Origin: DATGZH01 sp035297265
Lineage (GTDB): Bacteria; Actinomycetota; Acidimicrobiia; Acidimicrobiales; RAAP-2
Direction of reading: 5' to 3'
Length of the DNA stretch: 64,000 nt
Assembly: GCA_035297265.1 (NCBI GenBank)
Contig: DATGZH010000053.1
Location: 1 to 64,000 of the forward strand
The first letter of the stretch is position 1. Each line of letters starts with the position of its first letter. Made by a program: the position numbers and the translations under genes. The notes beneath the pieces are model-generated. The model searched no databases, had not been told where the DNA came from, and saw only the letters and a program-made list of their open reading frames with translations. This document shows, one piece after another, positions 33,858 to 42,170 of this stretch.

Positions 33858-35087
33858 TCAGGCGGCGGCCTCCTCGGCCATCGTCGTCCCGGTGCGGCGG
33901 GCGAGGGCGGGGACGACCTCGCGCCACTTCAGCTGGCGGCCGGTGTGGAGCACGCCCCGGGCGTAGATGCCGGCGGCCAGGCGGGCCACGAGGAACGTGG
34001 CGCCGAGGGTGATGAGCATCGAGAGGACCACCTCCCACCAGTTGGCCTGGCCGAGGGCGATGAGGGTGGGCATGAGGAGGGGCGCGGTGAACGGCACGTA
34101 GCCGAGGACCACCACCGCGGGTGACGCGTGACCGGCCACGAAGGCCGTGAAGACGAGGAGGTAACCGGCGAGGAGGGGGAGGAGCAGCGGGAAGGCCACG
34201 TTCTGGGCGTCCTCCTGGCGGCTCACCATCGAGCCGGCGGCGGCGAACATCCAGCAGTAGAAGGCGTAGCCGAGGAGGAACCACACCGCGCTCACCGCGA
34301 TGAAGGCCGGACCGGCCCCGTGGAGGATCGAGCTGCCGACGATCGACGCCAGCACGAGCGCCACGCCGACGGTGAGGCCGGCCTGGATGAGGGCCACCGC
34401 ACCGATCCCCACGACCTTGCCGGTGAGGAGCTCGTTCGGACGCACCGCGGCGAGGAGCACCTCGACCACCCGCACCACCTTCTCCTCGACCACGCCGACG
34501 AGGACCCACGCCCCGTACTGCTGGAGCAGCGCGAACAGGAGCACGGTCACGATGAGGGCGGTGCCGAGCGGGACCGGGTGGCGCGGCGCCGGCTTGAGGC
34601 TGGCCACCGGCAGCGGTGGGGGATGGGCGAGCGAGAGGGCCTGACCGGGGGCGATGCCCGCGTGCACGAGGCCATTGTGCAGGGCCACCGCGCCGGAGAC
34701 GGCGCTCACGAACGAGGTGAACGAGGTACTCGTGTTGGGCCCGATCCCGGTCTCGACGAGCAGGCGCTGGCCGTCCTCGACGACGAGGTCGAGCTGGCCG
34801 TTGCGCAGCGCCTCCTCGGCCGACGCCAGGTCCGGCTCCTGGTGCACCTCGACCTTGGCCCCGAGGGCGGCGCCGGTGGCCCCGACCGCCTGGCGCAGCT
34901 CGGGGGAGGACGAGCCCACGAGGCCGACGTGGTAGGTGTGCTCGTGGTGGGCCCGCAACGACGGGATCACCACGAGGGCGGCCACGATGAGGAGGGAGAG
35001 GAGGGTACCGACCCGGAAGGTGTTCGAGCGGGTGCGGCTCGTGATCTCCCGGGCGGCCACGAGGTAGGCGAGGCTGCGCCGCCTCAC
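33858..35087 (-). CDS. ABC-2 type transporter permease
   Basis: 409 residues with one N-terminal transmembrane segment (VGTLLSLLIVAALVVIPSLR), a ~140-residue extracellular domain, and about five C-terminal segments, the NatB/YhaP layout. The GTG start (35085-35087) overlaps the stop of the ATPase gene in the sequence GGTGAG, so translation is coupled. Probably exports Na+, a peptide or a drug; the substrate is not evident. The open frame extends far upstream on the same frame but that is a shadow of the ATPase gene. Confidence 0.85.
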   Translation of the reverse strand: MRRRSLAYLVAAREITSRTRSNTFRVGTLLSLLIVAALVVIPSLRAHHEHTYHVGLVGSSSPELRQAVGATGAALGAKVEVHQEPDLASAEEALRNGQLDLVVEDGQRLLVETGIGPNTSTSFTSFVSAVSGAVALHNGLVHAGIAPGQALSLAHPPPLPVASLKPAPRHPVPLGTALIVTVLLFALLQQYGAWVLVGVVEEKVVRVVEVLLAAVRPNELLTGKVVGIGAVALIQAGLTVGVALVLASIVGSSILHGAGPAFIAVSAVWFLLGYAFYCWMFAAAGSMVSRQEDAQNVAFPLLLPLLAGYLLVFTAFVAGHASPAVVVLGYVPFTAPLLMPTLIALGQANWWEVVLSMLITLGATFLVARLAAGIYARGVLHTGRQLKWREVVPALARRTGTTMAEEAAA

Positions 35088-35974
35088 CGCCCTACCGCCT
35101 CGCTGAACACCTCGGAGAGCCTTCGCCGTTCGACGGCGAAGTGCTCGACCGGTCCCGCGGCCTCGGCCGCCGCGAGGACCGCCCGGGGCTCCGTGCCGTC
35201 GTCGAGGAGGAGGCGGACGACGTCGCCGTCCCGGCCGGCCAGGACCACCCCGGGCAGGTGCTCGGCCCAGTGCCCGGCGGGGTCGGTCGACACCCGGACG
35301 GCGAGGCGGCGGCGTCCGCCGGCCCGGAGCTCGGCCACCGGGCCCGCCGCCACCAGGTGGCCCTGGTCGACGATGGCCACCGACTGGCAGACGTCCTCGA
35401 CGAGGTCGAGCTGGTGGCTCGAGAAGAGCACCGTGTTGCCGGCGGCCGCCAGGTCGCTGAGCGCCTCGCTCATGACCGCCACGCCCGGCGGATCGAGCCC
35501 GGAGAAGGGCTCGTCGAGCACGAGGAGCTCGGGGTCGTGCACGAGCGCCGCCACCAGCTGCACCCGTTGCTGGTTGCCGAGCGAGAGGGCCTCCACCCGG
35601 TCGGCGGCCCGTTGGTCGAGGCCGAGGCGGGTCAGCCATTCGAGGGCCCGGGACCGGGCCTGCTGGCGCGGCACGCCGTGCAGCTCGCCGAGGTAGACGA
35701 GGTGATCGAGGACGCCCATCGCCGGGTAGAGACCGCGCTCTTCGGGCAGGTAGCCGAAGCGGCGGCGCTCCTCCCGGGTGACCGGCGCGCCGCGCCAGCG
35801 GATCTCGCCGCCGTCGAGCGCGGTCACGCCGAGGATGGCCCGCATGGCCGTCGTCTTGCCCGCGCCGTTCGGGCCGAGGAACCCGCAGATCTCCCCGGTG
35901 GCCACGCTGAACGAGAGGTGGTCGAGCGCCACCACGTCGCCGAAGCGACGCACGAGGCGGTCCAGCTCGAGCAT
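35084..35974 (-). CDS. ABC transporter ATP-binding protein (NatA-like)
   Basis: 296 residues. Walker A GPNGAGKTT, signature LSLGNQQRVQLVAAL, Walker B LLVLDEPFSGLDPPG, H-loop SSHQLDLVEDV. A ~75-residue C-terminal domain (RRRLAVRVSTDPAGHW ... EAVGR) is like DUF4162 of NatA-type ATPases. Start ATG 35974 is preferred to the longer frame because MLELDRLVRRFGDV is the usual beginning. Pairs with the overlapping permease to form an exporter. Confidence 0.92.
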   Translation of the reverse strand: MLELDRLVRRFGDVVALDHLSFSVATGEICGFLGPNGAGKTTAMRAILGVTALDGGEIRWRGAPVTREERRRFGYLPEERGLYPAMGVLDHLVYLGELHGVPRQQARSRALEWLTRLGLDQRAADRVEALSLGNQQRVQLVAALVHDPELLVLDEPFSGLDPPGVAVMSEALSDLAAAGNTVLFSSHQLDLVEDVCQSVAIVDQGHLVAAGPVAELRAGGRRRLAVRVSTDPAGHWAEHLPGVVLAGRDGDVVRLLLDDGTEPRAVLAAAEAAGPVEHFAVERRRLSEVFSEAVGR

Positions 35975-35997
35975 CGGGCCGAACCTACCCGGCACCC

Positions 35998-36019
35998 ACC
36001 CCGTCGCCGGGGACGGGGT
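35998..36019 (-). terminator. Hairpin terminator after the K+ channel gene
   Basis: ACCCCGTC-GCCGGG-GACGGGGT, a perfect 8-pair stem with 6-base loop, lies just past the stop of the channel gene and before the ABC ATPase start. No clear T-run, as is common in GC-rich actinobacteria. Confidence 0.6.
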
Positions 36020-36023
36020 CGGC

Positions 36024-37058
36024 TCAGGCCGGCTCGGCGGCGTAACGGGCGAGCGTCTGGAGCTGGTCCGCCGTGCCCACGCCGATGAGGACGTCCCCGG
36101 CTTGGATCGGCGTCTGGGGCGACGGGTTGGTGGTGAAGGTCCCGTCGGGCTTGCGGATGGCGAGGACGAGGGCCCCGGTGCGGTCGTGGACCTGTGCCGT
36201 GTCGAGGGTCTGGCCGGTCAGCCGGGAACGGTCGTCGACGGACAGCTCCTCGAGGCGGAACTCCAGGCTGCCGTCGTGCATGACGACGTCGACGAAATCG
36301 ACGACGTGGGGCTGCACGACGAAGGCGGCGATGCGGTCGCCGCCGAGGCGTTGGGGGTTCACCACGCGGTCGGCGCCGGCCCGCAGCAGCTTGGCCTCCG
36401 ACGTCTCGCCGCGGGCCCGGGCGATGATCTGGAGCTCGGGCTTGAGGGACCGTCCGGCCACCGTGACGTAGAGGTTGTCGGCATCGGTGTCGAGGGCGGC
36501 GACGAGAGTCTCGGCCCGTTCGATGCCCGCGGCGAGCAGGGTCGCGTCGTCGGTGACGTCCCCCTGGATGGCGGGGAAGGACACCTGGGCCACGCGCTCG
36601 GGGTCGCGGTCGATCACGACCACCTCCCGCCCGGCGTTGGCGAGGAAGCGGACCACTTCGCGGCCGACCCGGCCCCAGCCGCACACGATCACGTGCCCGG
36701 TCATTCTCTCGATGTCGCGTGCCATTCGTCGTCTCCTCACGAGCTCGCGCATGTGGCCCTCGATCAGCACCTCGAGGGTGACGGTGAAGGTGTAGAGAGC
36801 GGTCCCCACCCCGAGGAGGATGAGGATCATGGTGAAGACCTTCGCCGCGGTGTCGAAGGTGTGGGGTGGGTTGAACCCGACGGTCGAGATCGTCACCACC
36901 GTCTGGAAGAGGGCGTCGAAGAACGAGAAGCCCAAGATGAGGTAGCCGATCGTGCCGACCACGACGACGAGGGCGAGGAGGACCAGGCCGATGCGCACCC
37001 GGGCGAGCGGGTCGCGGGGGCCGCGCTGACCCGAGCGCGGCGTGCGGACCGGGCTCAC
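36024..37058 (-). CDS. Two-helix potassium channel with RCK (TrkA-N) domain
   Basis: 344 residues. First helix IGLVLLALVVVVGTIGYLIL, pore loop FFDALFQTVVTISTVGFN (TVGF filter in place of TVGYG), second helix FTMILILLGVGTALYTFTVT. Then the RCK nucleotide fold VIVCGWGRVGREVVRFLANAG and the ligand acid in VVIDRDPE, and a TrkA-C domain from ~260 on (FRLEELSVDDRSRLTGQTL). Resembles MthK/GsuK-type channels gated by nucleotides or Ca2+. GTG start at 37058. Confidence 0.88.
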   Translation of the reverse strand: MSPVRTPRSGQRGPRDPLARVRIGLVLLALVVVVGTIGYLILGFSFFDALFQTVVTISTVGFNPPHTFDTAAKVFTMILILLGVGTALYTFTVTLEVLIEGHMRELVRRRRMARDIERMTGHVIVCGWGRVGREVVRFLANAGREVVVIDRDPERVAQVSFPAIQGDVTDDATLLAAGIERAETLVAALDTDADNLYVTVAGRSLKPELQIIARARGETSEAKLLRAGADRVVNPQRLGGDRIAAFVVQPHVVDFVDVVMHDGSLEFRLEELSVDDRSRLTGQTLDTAQVHDRTGALVLAIRKPDGTFTTNPSPQTPIQAGDVLIGVGTADQLQTLARYAAEPA

Positions 37059-37226
37059 CGGTCACCACCCACGCGTGGGCGGCCCCGCCGAGTAGCGGTC
37101 CCCGGTGGACCCACCGTGCTCAGCATGGTGTGGCGCCTTCCTGTCGACCGTTCGGACGGTCTCGATCGTCGCCCGCCGGCGCTCCCCGGCCCAGGGTCGA
37201 AGGGCCTTTCCGTCCGACCGGGCGCC

Positions 37227-37796
37227 TCAGACGAGCCGGGTGTGGGGGTAGGAGGCCACCTGGCCGGTCTCGGCCAGCTCCACCACGGCCGGCACCGGGT
37301 CGCTGTCGCCGAAGACGCGCTCGTCACTCATGTCGACATCGTGGGCGGTGACGTCGACGACCCACCACGAGGCCTCGAGGGCGATCCCGTTCGGGTCGGT
37401 GAAGTAGATCGAGCGGATAAACCCGTGGTCCACGACGTCGGTCACCTCGCAGTCGGCCGACTTCAGGCGGTCACGGAGCTCGGTCAAGGCCGCCTCGTCG
37501 GCCACGTTGAACGAGACGTGGTCGAACTGGGCCGCCCGGGCGTCGGGGACCCCGGCCGGCTTGGCGAACGGCTCGCTCGCCGAGGGCGCGTACTCGAAGA
37601 AGGCCACGCTGTTCTGCGGCCCGATCTCGAAGAAGTAGTGGCGGAAGCCCGGCGTTCCGATCGTGGCGAGCAGCCGGGCACCGAGCACGCCGTGGTAGAA
37701 GCGGACCGTGGTGTCCATGTCGTTGGTCACGAGGGCGAGGTGGTTGATCCCCCGCCAGCGCACCGGCGCTCCGTCGAAGGCGTCGTCGTTGCTCAT
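37227..37796 (-). CDS. VOC (glyoxalase/dioxygenase superfamily) protein
   Basis: 189 residues with two beta-alpha-beta-beta-beta modules: RGINHLALVTNDMDTTVRFYHGVLGARLL and FDHVSFNVADEAALTELRDRL ... SIYFTDPNGIALEASWW. Metal ligands are probably His in INHLAL, His in FDHVSF and Glu in ALEASWW. Such enzymes include extradiol dioxygenases, epimerases and glyoxalases. The C-terminal ~35 residues are a tail. AAGGAGG lies ahead of the ATG. Confidence 0.85.
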   Translation of the reverse strand: MSNDDAFDGAPVRWRGINHLALVTNDMDTTVRFYHGVLGARLLATIGTPGFRHYFFEIGPQNSVAFFEYAPSASEPFAKPAGVPDARAAQFDHVSFNVADEAALTELRDRLKSADCEVTDVVDHGFIRSIYFTDPNGIALEASWWVVDVTAHDVDMSDERVFGDSDPVPAVVELAETGQVASYPHTRLV

Positions 37797-37922
37797 CCCT
37801 TGGCCTCCTTCTCGTCGTGGCCTGAGAGAGATTCTCCCCCATGGCGGGCGGTGGCGCAGCCCCGAGGGCCGGTGGCGCGAGGATCCCATCGTGAGCGGGG
37901 GGCGGTACCGGAGGGGCGGGCG

Positions 37923-38369
37923 GTGATCGCCGGCGAGGGCGAGACGGTCGTCCACTGCCCGCCCGACCGCGTCCTCGAGTTCGTGATGGACCTCGACCGC
38001 TACCGGCAGGCCGACAGGAAGATCGGCCGGGTCTACGAGGTCGTCCGCGAGGGCCCGGTGGCCCGGGTCCGCTTCCGGGCCAAGATGCTCGGCCTGCCGG
38101 GCCCGAAGGTGGCCCAGGTGCTGGAGCGCGACGGGGACCGGCTCACCGTGCGCAACGAGCCGTCGTGGATGGACCGCCTCTACCGCTTCGAGGGCCTCGT
38201 GGCCTGCCGACCGGCTGAGGACGGGGCAACCCACGTCCGCCACGTGGAGTCCTTCGAGTTCCGTCGGCCGTGGTCCTACCTGCTCGAGCCGCTCGTCGGG
38301 GCCTGGTTGCGCCGCGACACCCCGGCCGAGGTGCGTCGGCTCCACGACCTCTTGGAGCAGACGCCCTGA
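37923..38369 (+). CDS. SRPBCC (START/polyketide-cyclase-like) protein
   Basis: 148 residues: GEGETVVHCPPDRVLEFVMDL then DRYRQADRKIGRV, strands, and a long C-terminal helix (VGAWLRRDTPAEVRRLHDLLEQ). This is the ligand-binding SRPBCC fold seen in many actinobacterial proteins of lipid or polyketide context. GTG 37923 follows GGAGGGGCGGG. Divergent from the VOC gene with ~125 bases between. Confidence 0.8.
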   Translation: MIAGEGETVVHCPPDRVLEFVMDLDRYRQADRKIGRVYEVVREGPVARVRFRAKMLGLPGPKVAQVLERDGDRLTVRNEPSWMDRLYRFEGLVACRPAEDGATHVRHVESFEFRRPWSYLLEPLVGAWLRRDTPAEVRRLHDLLEQTP

Positions 38370-38378
38370 GCGCCTCCG

Positions 38379-38741
38379 TCAGCGGGCGCCCTTCGTGGGC
38401 CGCCGCACCACCTGGCGCTGGGGCGGCATGCCGGGCCGGCGGCCGCCTGGGCCTCGGCCGCTCTCCCGGTTCTGGCGCTCCGCCGCCCGGCGGAGCTCCC
38501 GACCGAGCTGGTCGGTCTTGCCCGGCGTCAGCATCTCTTCGATCAGCTTCAGCTTCTGGGGCTCGGGCATCTTGCGGGTGAGCTGGTCGAGCCGGACGAG
38601 CTCGTCGGGGAGGGGGCGCTTCTTCTTCTTGGTCTTCTCGATGTACTTGAGCATCCGCCGCGCGTACCAGCGGCGGACGACGCCGATCTTCAAGAGCCGC
38701 TTGGTCGTGGCGTCCCTGGTCTTGCTCAGTCGCTCTCCCAC
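38379..38741 (-). CDS. Basic, lysine-rich small protein of unknown function
   Basis: About 120 residues, strongly basic: IGVVRRWYARRMLKYIEKTK followed by KKKRPLP, then helical VRLDQLTRKMPEPQKLKLIE, and a Gly/Arg/Pro-rich tail. Not recognised; the tail and charge suggest RNA, DNA or ribosome binding, which is inference. The GTG start (38741) is poorly spaced from GGAGG; a CTG start four codons later would be better spaced. Converges with the SRPBCC gene. Confidence 0.5.
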   Translation of the reverse strand: MGERLSKTRDATTKRLLKIGVVRRWYARRMLKYIEKTKKKKRPLPDELVRLDQLTRKMPEPQKLKLIEEMLTPGKTDQLGRELRRAAERQNRESGRGPGGRRPGMPPQRQVVRRPTKGAR

Positions 38742-38801
38742 ACCTCCATTCTGTCGGGCGCGGGCGACGGCCGCGACGGCCCCTCTGGCCGGCGGCTGGC
38801 C

Positions 38802-40184
38802 GTGAGCGAGGAGCCGGCCCTGCGGGTCGGGCCGCTCGTCGCCATGGGCCTCTTGCTCGCCGCCCTGGCCGACGCCGCGGTGGCCCGGGGGGCCTTCTTC
38901 GCCGACGACTACCAGCCGGTCCTCGGCCTGCTCCTCCTGGCGGCGGTCCTCGCCCTGGTCCTCGGCCGGCCGTCCCGGAGCGAGCTCGCCGCCCTCGCCC
39001 GCGACCCCCTGGCCGCGGGGGCACTCGCCCTGGTCGTCGTGGTGGTGCTGAGCGCCGCGGTGGCCGGCGACGTGGGGGCCTCGGCGGCCACGGTGAGCCT
39101 CCTCCTGGCCATCGTCGCCTTGGTGGTCACCGTGCGCTCGGTCGGGCCCGAGGCCCGCCGGCTGCTCGTGCTCGGCATCGTGGCCCTGGCGACGGCGGTG
39201 GCGGTGGTCGGGTGGGTGGCCGTCGTGGCCCGGGCGACCCCCGAGGCTCTCCCGGCCGAGGGCCTCTGGCGGGCCGCCTCCACGCTCACCTACGAGAACG
39301 CCCTCGCCGCCTTCCTCACCGCCCCGGTCCTCCTCTGTCTCGACCGCCTGGCCACCGGGTCGTCCGGCTGGGCCTGGCCGGGCGCGACCTACCTCCTCCT
39401 CGTGGGCTTCGCGGCCACCCTCAGCCGGGGCGGCCTCGGGGGGCTCGTCGTGGGCCTCGTCGTCCTCCTCGTCGTCCGCCGGCCGGCTCGGCTCCGCGCC
39501 GCCTGGCCACTGCTCGGCGCGGTCGTGGCCGGCGTCGCCCTCCTCCCCTCGCTCCCGACCGACGGTCCGAACCGGCCGGCCCTGGCCGCGGTCGGCCTCG
39601 TCGCCGGCGGGCTCCTGGCCTACGGGGGCGCGCTGGGTCGGGCGGCCCGGCTGGCCCTGGCCGGCCTGGTGGCCCTCGGCGCGGCGCTCGTGGTGGCCCT
39701 CGTGCCCCTCGGCCACGCCCTCCACGTGTTCTCCTCGGCTCGGCTGACGGCGGCGTCGTCGGACCGGGCCCACGAGTGGGGGGCGACGCTCGCCATCGCC
39801 CGGGCCCACCTCGTCCTCGGCACGGGGGCCGGCCAGGTGGTGCTCCACTGGCAGAGCGGCGGCCAGGCCTACGTCGCCTACTTCACGCACAACGAGTATC
39901 TGCAGTTCCTCGCCCAGTACGGGCTCGTCGGCCTGGTGGTCCTCGCCGCCCTCCTCGCCGGCGTCCTCGTCCGCCTCGTCCGGTCCCTCGGGCGCCCGGC
40001 CAGCTGGCCCCCCGAGGCGGCGCTCGCCGGGTTCGCGGCCTTCCTCGTCGAGAGCGCCGTCGACTTCCTCTGGCACGTGCCCGTCCTGCCCCTCACCATG
40101 GCCGCCGTCGTGAGCGCCGCGGTGGTCGTCGGCGGGCCCCCGTCGGTGGCAACGCCCGGGGCCCCGCCGGCCGGGACCTGCTAA
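38802..40184 (+). CDS. O-antigen ligase/Wzy-like polymerase membrane protein
   Basis: 460 residues with about 12 hydrophobic segments. The Wzy_C signature is present: an extracellular loop with THNEYLQFLAQYGLVG and, before it, RAHEWGATLAIARAHLVLGTGAG; basic TLSRGG near residue 205 matches the conserved Arg. The family joins or polymerises lipid-linked glycans at the outer membrane face. No other polysaccharide gene is adjacent. GTG start at 38802. Confidence 0.82.
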   Translation: MSEEPALRVGPLVAMGLLLAALADAAVARGAFFADDYQPVLGLLLLAAVLALVLGRPSRSELAALARDPLAAGALALVVVVVLSAAVAGDVGASAATVSLLLAIVALVVTVRSVGPEARRLLVLGIVALATAVAVVGWVAVVARATPEALPAEGLWRAASTLTYENALAAFLTAPVLLCLDRLATGSSGWAWPGATYLLLVGFAATLSRGGLGGLVVGLVVLLVVRRPARLRAAWPLLGAVVAGVALLPSLPTDGPNRPALAAVGLVAGGLLAYGGALGRAARLALAGLVALGAALVVALVPLGHALHVFSSARLTAASSDRAHEWGATLAIARAHLVLGTGAGQVVLHWQSGGQAYVAYFTHNEYLQFLAQYGLVGLVVLAALLAGVLVRLVRSLGRPASWPPEAALAGFAAFLVESAVDFLWHVPVLPLTMAAVVSAAVVVGGPPSVATPGAPPAGTC

Positions 40185-40231
40185 CTTCGCGGCTCCAAGC
40201 GTTGTCGACGCGAGGCGAAGGGGGGCTTTCG

Positions 40232-41107
40232 GTGGAGAAGCCGTCACGCCGTCAACAGGTGCGGGGAGTGGTGGCCGTTGCCGCCGCTCTTCTCGTGGGG
40301 GCCGTCCTGCCCGTAGCCATCGCCGCGGCCACCGGACGACACCTCGGGCTCACCGCCAGCGCCCCGGTCGCCAGCTGCTCGCCGCCCTTCTCGTCGACCG
40401 AGCTCCCGGTGGCCGCGCAGTCGCCCCCGTGCGGGCCGCTGCTCCAGGCGAGCCCGGCGGCCGGCCTGGCCGACGGGCAGCTCGTCACGGTCACGGGCGC
40501 CAGCTGGTCGCCCAAGATCGTGGTCGGGATCGTCGAGTGCGGCCCCGGCGCCACCTCGCCCACCGGGTGCGACCTCTCCACGCTGCTGGAGGTGCCGACG
40601 AACGGTAGGGGCAAGTTCACGACGCCCTACGTCGTCTCGCGCATCATCATCCCCTCGGGGACCCCGATCGACTGCGCGTCGGGCGGCTGCTTCCTCGGCG
40701 CGGCCAACGTGAACGACTTCGGGGAGGCGGCCAGCACGCCCATGGCCTTCGACCCGAACCTGCCGCTGGCCCCGCCGCTCCAGCTCGGCGGGACGGTGAA
40801 CGCCACCGACACCGTCCACGTGCACCAGGGCATCGTCGAGCTCGCCGGCACGGTCACTTGCAACCGGCCGGCCGTCGTGCAGCTCCAGGGCCAGCTCCGC
40901 CAGATCTACCACCGGGCCATCTTCTCGTCCTACTTCTTCCAGCAGCTGCTCTGCTTGCCGACCACCACCGGATGGGCCGTCAAGGTGCTGCCGGAGAACG
41001 GGCTGTTCGACGTGGGCAACGCCAGCGTGCTCGTCGACCTCTACGGCTCGGCCGACGGGAGCACGAGCTCCGCCTCCGTCACGGCGAAGATCCAGCTGAC
41101 CACCTAG
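40232..41107 (+). CDS. Secreted protein with neocarzinostatin-like domain
   Basis: 291 residues. Signal anchor VRGVVAVAAALLVGAVLPVAIA at ~9-30. Residues ~78-172 resemble the neocarzinostatin apoprotein family: ASPAAGLADGQLVTVTGASW, VVGIVECGP, DCASGGCFLGAANVN. The Cys positions for two disulfides are in place. A second beta-domain follows (~175-291). In streptomycetes this fold carries enediyne chromophores, but no biosynthetic gene is nearby; most genomic members have unknown roles, probably cell-surface binding. GTG start follows AGGGGGG. Confidence 0.75.
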   Translation: MEKPSRRQQVRGVVAVAAALLVGAVLPVAIAAATGRHLGLTASAPVASCSPPFSSTELPVAAQSPPCGPLLQASPAAGLADGQLVTVTGASWSPKIVVGIVECGPGATSPTGCDLSTLLEVPTNGRGKFTTPYVVSRIIIPSGTPIDCASGGCFLGAANVNDFGEAASTPMAFDPNLPLAPPLQLGGTVNATDTVHVHQGIVELAGTVTCNRPAVVQLQGQLRQIYHRAIFSSYFFQQLLCLPTTTGWAVKVLPENGLFDVGNASVLVDLYGSADGSTSSASVTAKIQLTT

Positions 41108-41147
41108 GGGGGCATCGGGCCGGCGGGTCGGCGCCGGTCCCCGCCTG

Positions 41148-41189
41148 CCACCGGACCTGCGGCGCGGCGGACCGCCGCAGGCCCGGTGG
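41148..41189. terminator. Bidirectional hairpin terminator
   Basis: CCACCGG-A-CCTGCGGCG, an 8-base loop, then CGCCGCAGG-C-CCGGTGG: 16 pairs with one A-C mismatch. It ends at the base before the stop codon of the minus-strand gene and lies 40 bases past the plus-strand stop, so it can terminate both convergent genes. Confidence 0.75.
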
Positions 41190-42170
41190 TCAGGCCACCC
41201 GGGCGAGCTCGGGGATCGGGCTGGGGGTGCGCACCTCGACCGCCCGCTCCGGGACCGGCTGGCGGTTCGGGAAGAGGGCCATCGCCATGAGCACGAACAG
41301 GGGACCGGCGTTCACGTCGGTGGCGAGGCCGGTCGTGAGCCCGCCGAGCGACTGGCCGAGCACCCAGTAGTCAAGCGAGAGCGCCGCCCCGAGGACGAGG
41401 AACGCCGTGGTGTGGCTGGTCACGAGCGGGCCGATCCCCACCACGAAGGACACGAGGGCGAGCACCACCGCCACCTCGGTGCCGTTGCCGGCGAAGGCGT
41501 GGGCCGCCCACTGTTGGGCGTGGGCCAGCCAGCCGGGCGCGGCGGCCGCCGCCCCCGACACCGTCGACGCGACGCTGTCGGTGCCGCGGTTGGCCGGGAG
41601 GAGCCAGAGCACCCCCGTGCCCGTCCAGAGCGCGGCCCACACGACCTTGGCCCCGGCGGCCCCGAGGAGCCCCGCCGCCGCCGCCGGCTGGCCGTCGGCC
41701 GGGGCGCGCTGGTCGGCCCCCCGTTTCGGCCAGGCCATGAGGCCGATCAGGCCGTAGAGGAGGACGGCGCCCGGGGCGCCGGTCAACGGCGACGCCATGC
41801 CGGTGAGGAGCATGCCCATCCCCTCACCGAGCACCCACACGCCGAGCACCCAGGCGAAGGAGACCAGGAGCGCGGGCTTCACCGTCTCTTGCATGAGGAG
41901 GCCGAGACCGACGAGCAGCTGCACGGCGGCGAACACCGCGTTGAAGGCGAACGGCTGCAGCGAGACCAGGTGGGCGAGCTCGTTGATCGGCCAGGCGACG
42001 AAGGCCGGCTGCCCAGCGGCGTTCGGCTGCAGGACCTGGGTGGCGAAGGCCGTCCCGAACATGTGGGGCTGGAGCTGGAGGAGCCCGTCGAAGAGCCAGA
42101 CGACACCGAGGCCCACCTGGATCGTGCGCGGGGTGATCCGCCAGGACCGCCCCGGGGCGGCGGTGTTCAT
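41190..42170 (-). CDS. Integral membrane protein, DoxX-like
   Basis: 326 residues with about eight hydrophobic segments. The first (IQVGLGVVWLFDGLLQLQPH) carries the DGLLQLQP-type turn seen in DoxX-like proteins. Its ATG overlaps the stop of the upstream secreted-protein gene by four bases (ATGA at 42167-42170), so the two are translationally coupled and probably act together. The function is unknown; DoxX relatives take part in quinone-linked oxidation and redox balance. Confidence 0.7.
   Translation of the reverse strand: MNTAAPGRSWRITPRTIQVGLGVVWLFDGLLQLQPHMFGTAFATQVLQPNAAGQPAFVAWPINELAHLVSLQPFAFNAVFAAVQLLVGLGLLMQETVKPALLVSFAWVLGVWVLGEGMGMLLTGMASPLTGAPGAVLLYGLIGLMAWPKRGADQRAPADGQPAAAAGLLGAAGAKVVWAALWTGTGVLWLLPANRGTDSVASTVSGAAAAAPGWLAHAQQWAAHAFAGNGTEVAVVLALVSFVVGIGPLVTSHTTAFLVLGAALSLDYWVLGQSLGGLTTGLATDVNAGPLFVLMAMALFPNRQPVPERAVEVRTPSPIPELARVA

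Noticed and set aside
30607..34509. 1300-residue open frame antisense to the P-type ATPase
   Set aside because: Composition is Arg/Gly/His/Pro-rich with no domain, and it mirrors a gene with complete ATPase motifs; a GC-rich shadow.
37146..37161. GACCGT-TCGG-ACGGTC hairpin between the VOC and K+ channel genes
   Set aside because: Only six pairs and poorly placed; not strong enough to call a terminator.
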